Shown: in pieces, positions 30,487 to 30,632 of the stretch
How positions within the stretch are numbered: the stretch's first letter is position 1
Layout of the letters: every line of letters starts with the position of its first letter
Virus record (IMG/VR): IMGVR_UViG_3300033153_001485
Location: 1-30,632 of that record
Strand: one strand, 5' to 3'
Length of the DNA: 30,632 bases
DNA from: a virus
Notes under the pieces: generated by a model
Database searches by the model: none
What the model was told of the DNA's origin: nothing
Seen by the model: the letters and a program-made list of their open reading frames with translations, nothing else
Made by a program: the position numbers and the translations under genes

Positions 30487-30632
30487 AGCGCTCCGGCAAA
30501 GGCATAAACATATTATTCTTTGATATTTTTAGATGTTTCTTTACTGCTGATTTTGTAACTGCGTACCTTGCTTGCGGCTTCGTGCTTTTATATTTAAGCT
30601 TCCCACAATTTATTAACACATGGATAACTTCA
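30479..30632 (-). CDS. 3' end of an unrecognised gene, 5' part outside window
   Basis: Fifty codons are open from the window edge to a TAA at 30479-30481, which overlaps the start of the 31-aa gene. The visible C-terminus includes KSTKPQARYAVTKSAVKKHL followed by KISKNNMFMPLPERYE. The first stretch is basic and could be a helix-turn-helix or simply a basic helix. With only the C-terminus visible I assign no function. It belongs to the gene block upstream of the late promoter. Confidence 0.55.
   Translation of the reverse strand, partial: EVIHVLINCGKLKYKSTKPQARYAVTKSAVKKHLKISKNNMFMPLPERYE

Overview
The window is part of a tailed bacteriophage genome with a short-tail (podovirus) virion plan. 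Every gene I can support is on the minus strand, so transcription runs from high to low coordinates. The order is small and large terminase, portal, scaffold, major capsid protein, tail tubular proteins A and B, three internal/ejection proteins (the last 2,559 aa long), then a T7-type tail fibre. This resembles the virion module of Bordetella BPP-1-like and T7-like podoviruses, including a Bbp19-like small protein after the portal gene. A lipobox protein near the left edge and the podoviral injection set suggest a Gram-negative host. The sequence is moderately AT-rich, genes are packed with 1-8 nt overlaps or short gaps, and most carry a clear GGAG-type ribosome binding site. I see no tRNA, integrase, insertion sequence, CRISPR array, reverse transcriptase or endolysin.

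Right edge (30632 to about 30200): the 3' end of an unrecognised gene and a 31-aa cysteine-rich mini-protein precede a strong sigma70-like promoter (TTGTAA, 17 bp, TATAAT). Its roughly 140-nt leader holds a perfect inverted repeat and then an intrinsic-terminator-like hairpin with a U-rich tail, directly before the first gene of the operon. This layout recalls late promoters controlled by antitermination.

Packaging and head region (30203 to 21631): two small unknown proteins, TerS, TerL, an 87-aa protein, an overlapping 43-aa ORF, a three-helix membrane protein (holin candidate), two small proteins that share the C-terminal peptide NLKTLTG, a GNAT acetyltransferase, portal, Bbp19-like protein, Asp-Pro-Ala-rich scaffold, major capsid protein and a probable capsid cement protein. 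A hairpin with a 9-bp stem follows the cement gene.

Tail and ejection region (21579 to 8768): tail tubular protein A, tail tubular protein B (TTG start), a gp14-like and a gp15-like internal protein, and the giant polyvalent protein with an embedded GNAT domain.

Adsorption and accessory region (8755 to 1): an 825-aa tail fibre with duplicated DHNxLLNY repeats is followed by three proteins with C1q-like jelly-roll domains, a run of small beta-rich and coiled-coil proteins, and a lipoprotein plus membrane-protein pair that could belong to lysis or superinfection exclusion. At sequence level, the palindromes TCGA, ACGT and CGCG seem to be missing from all 30.6 kb, while CCGG and GATC are common.
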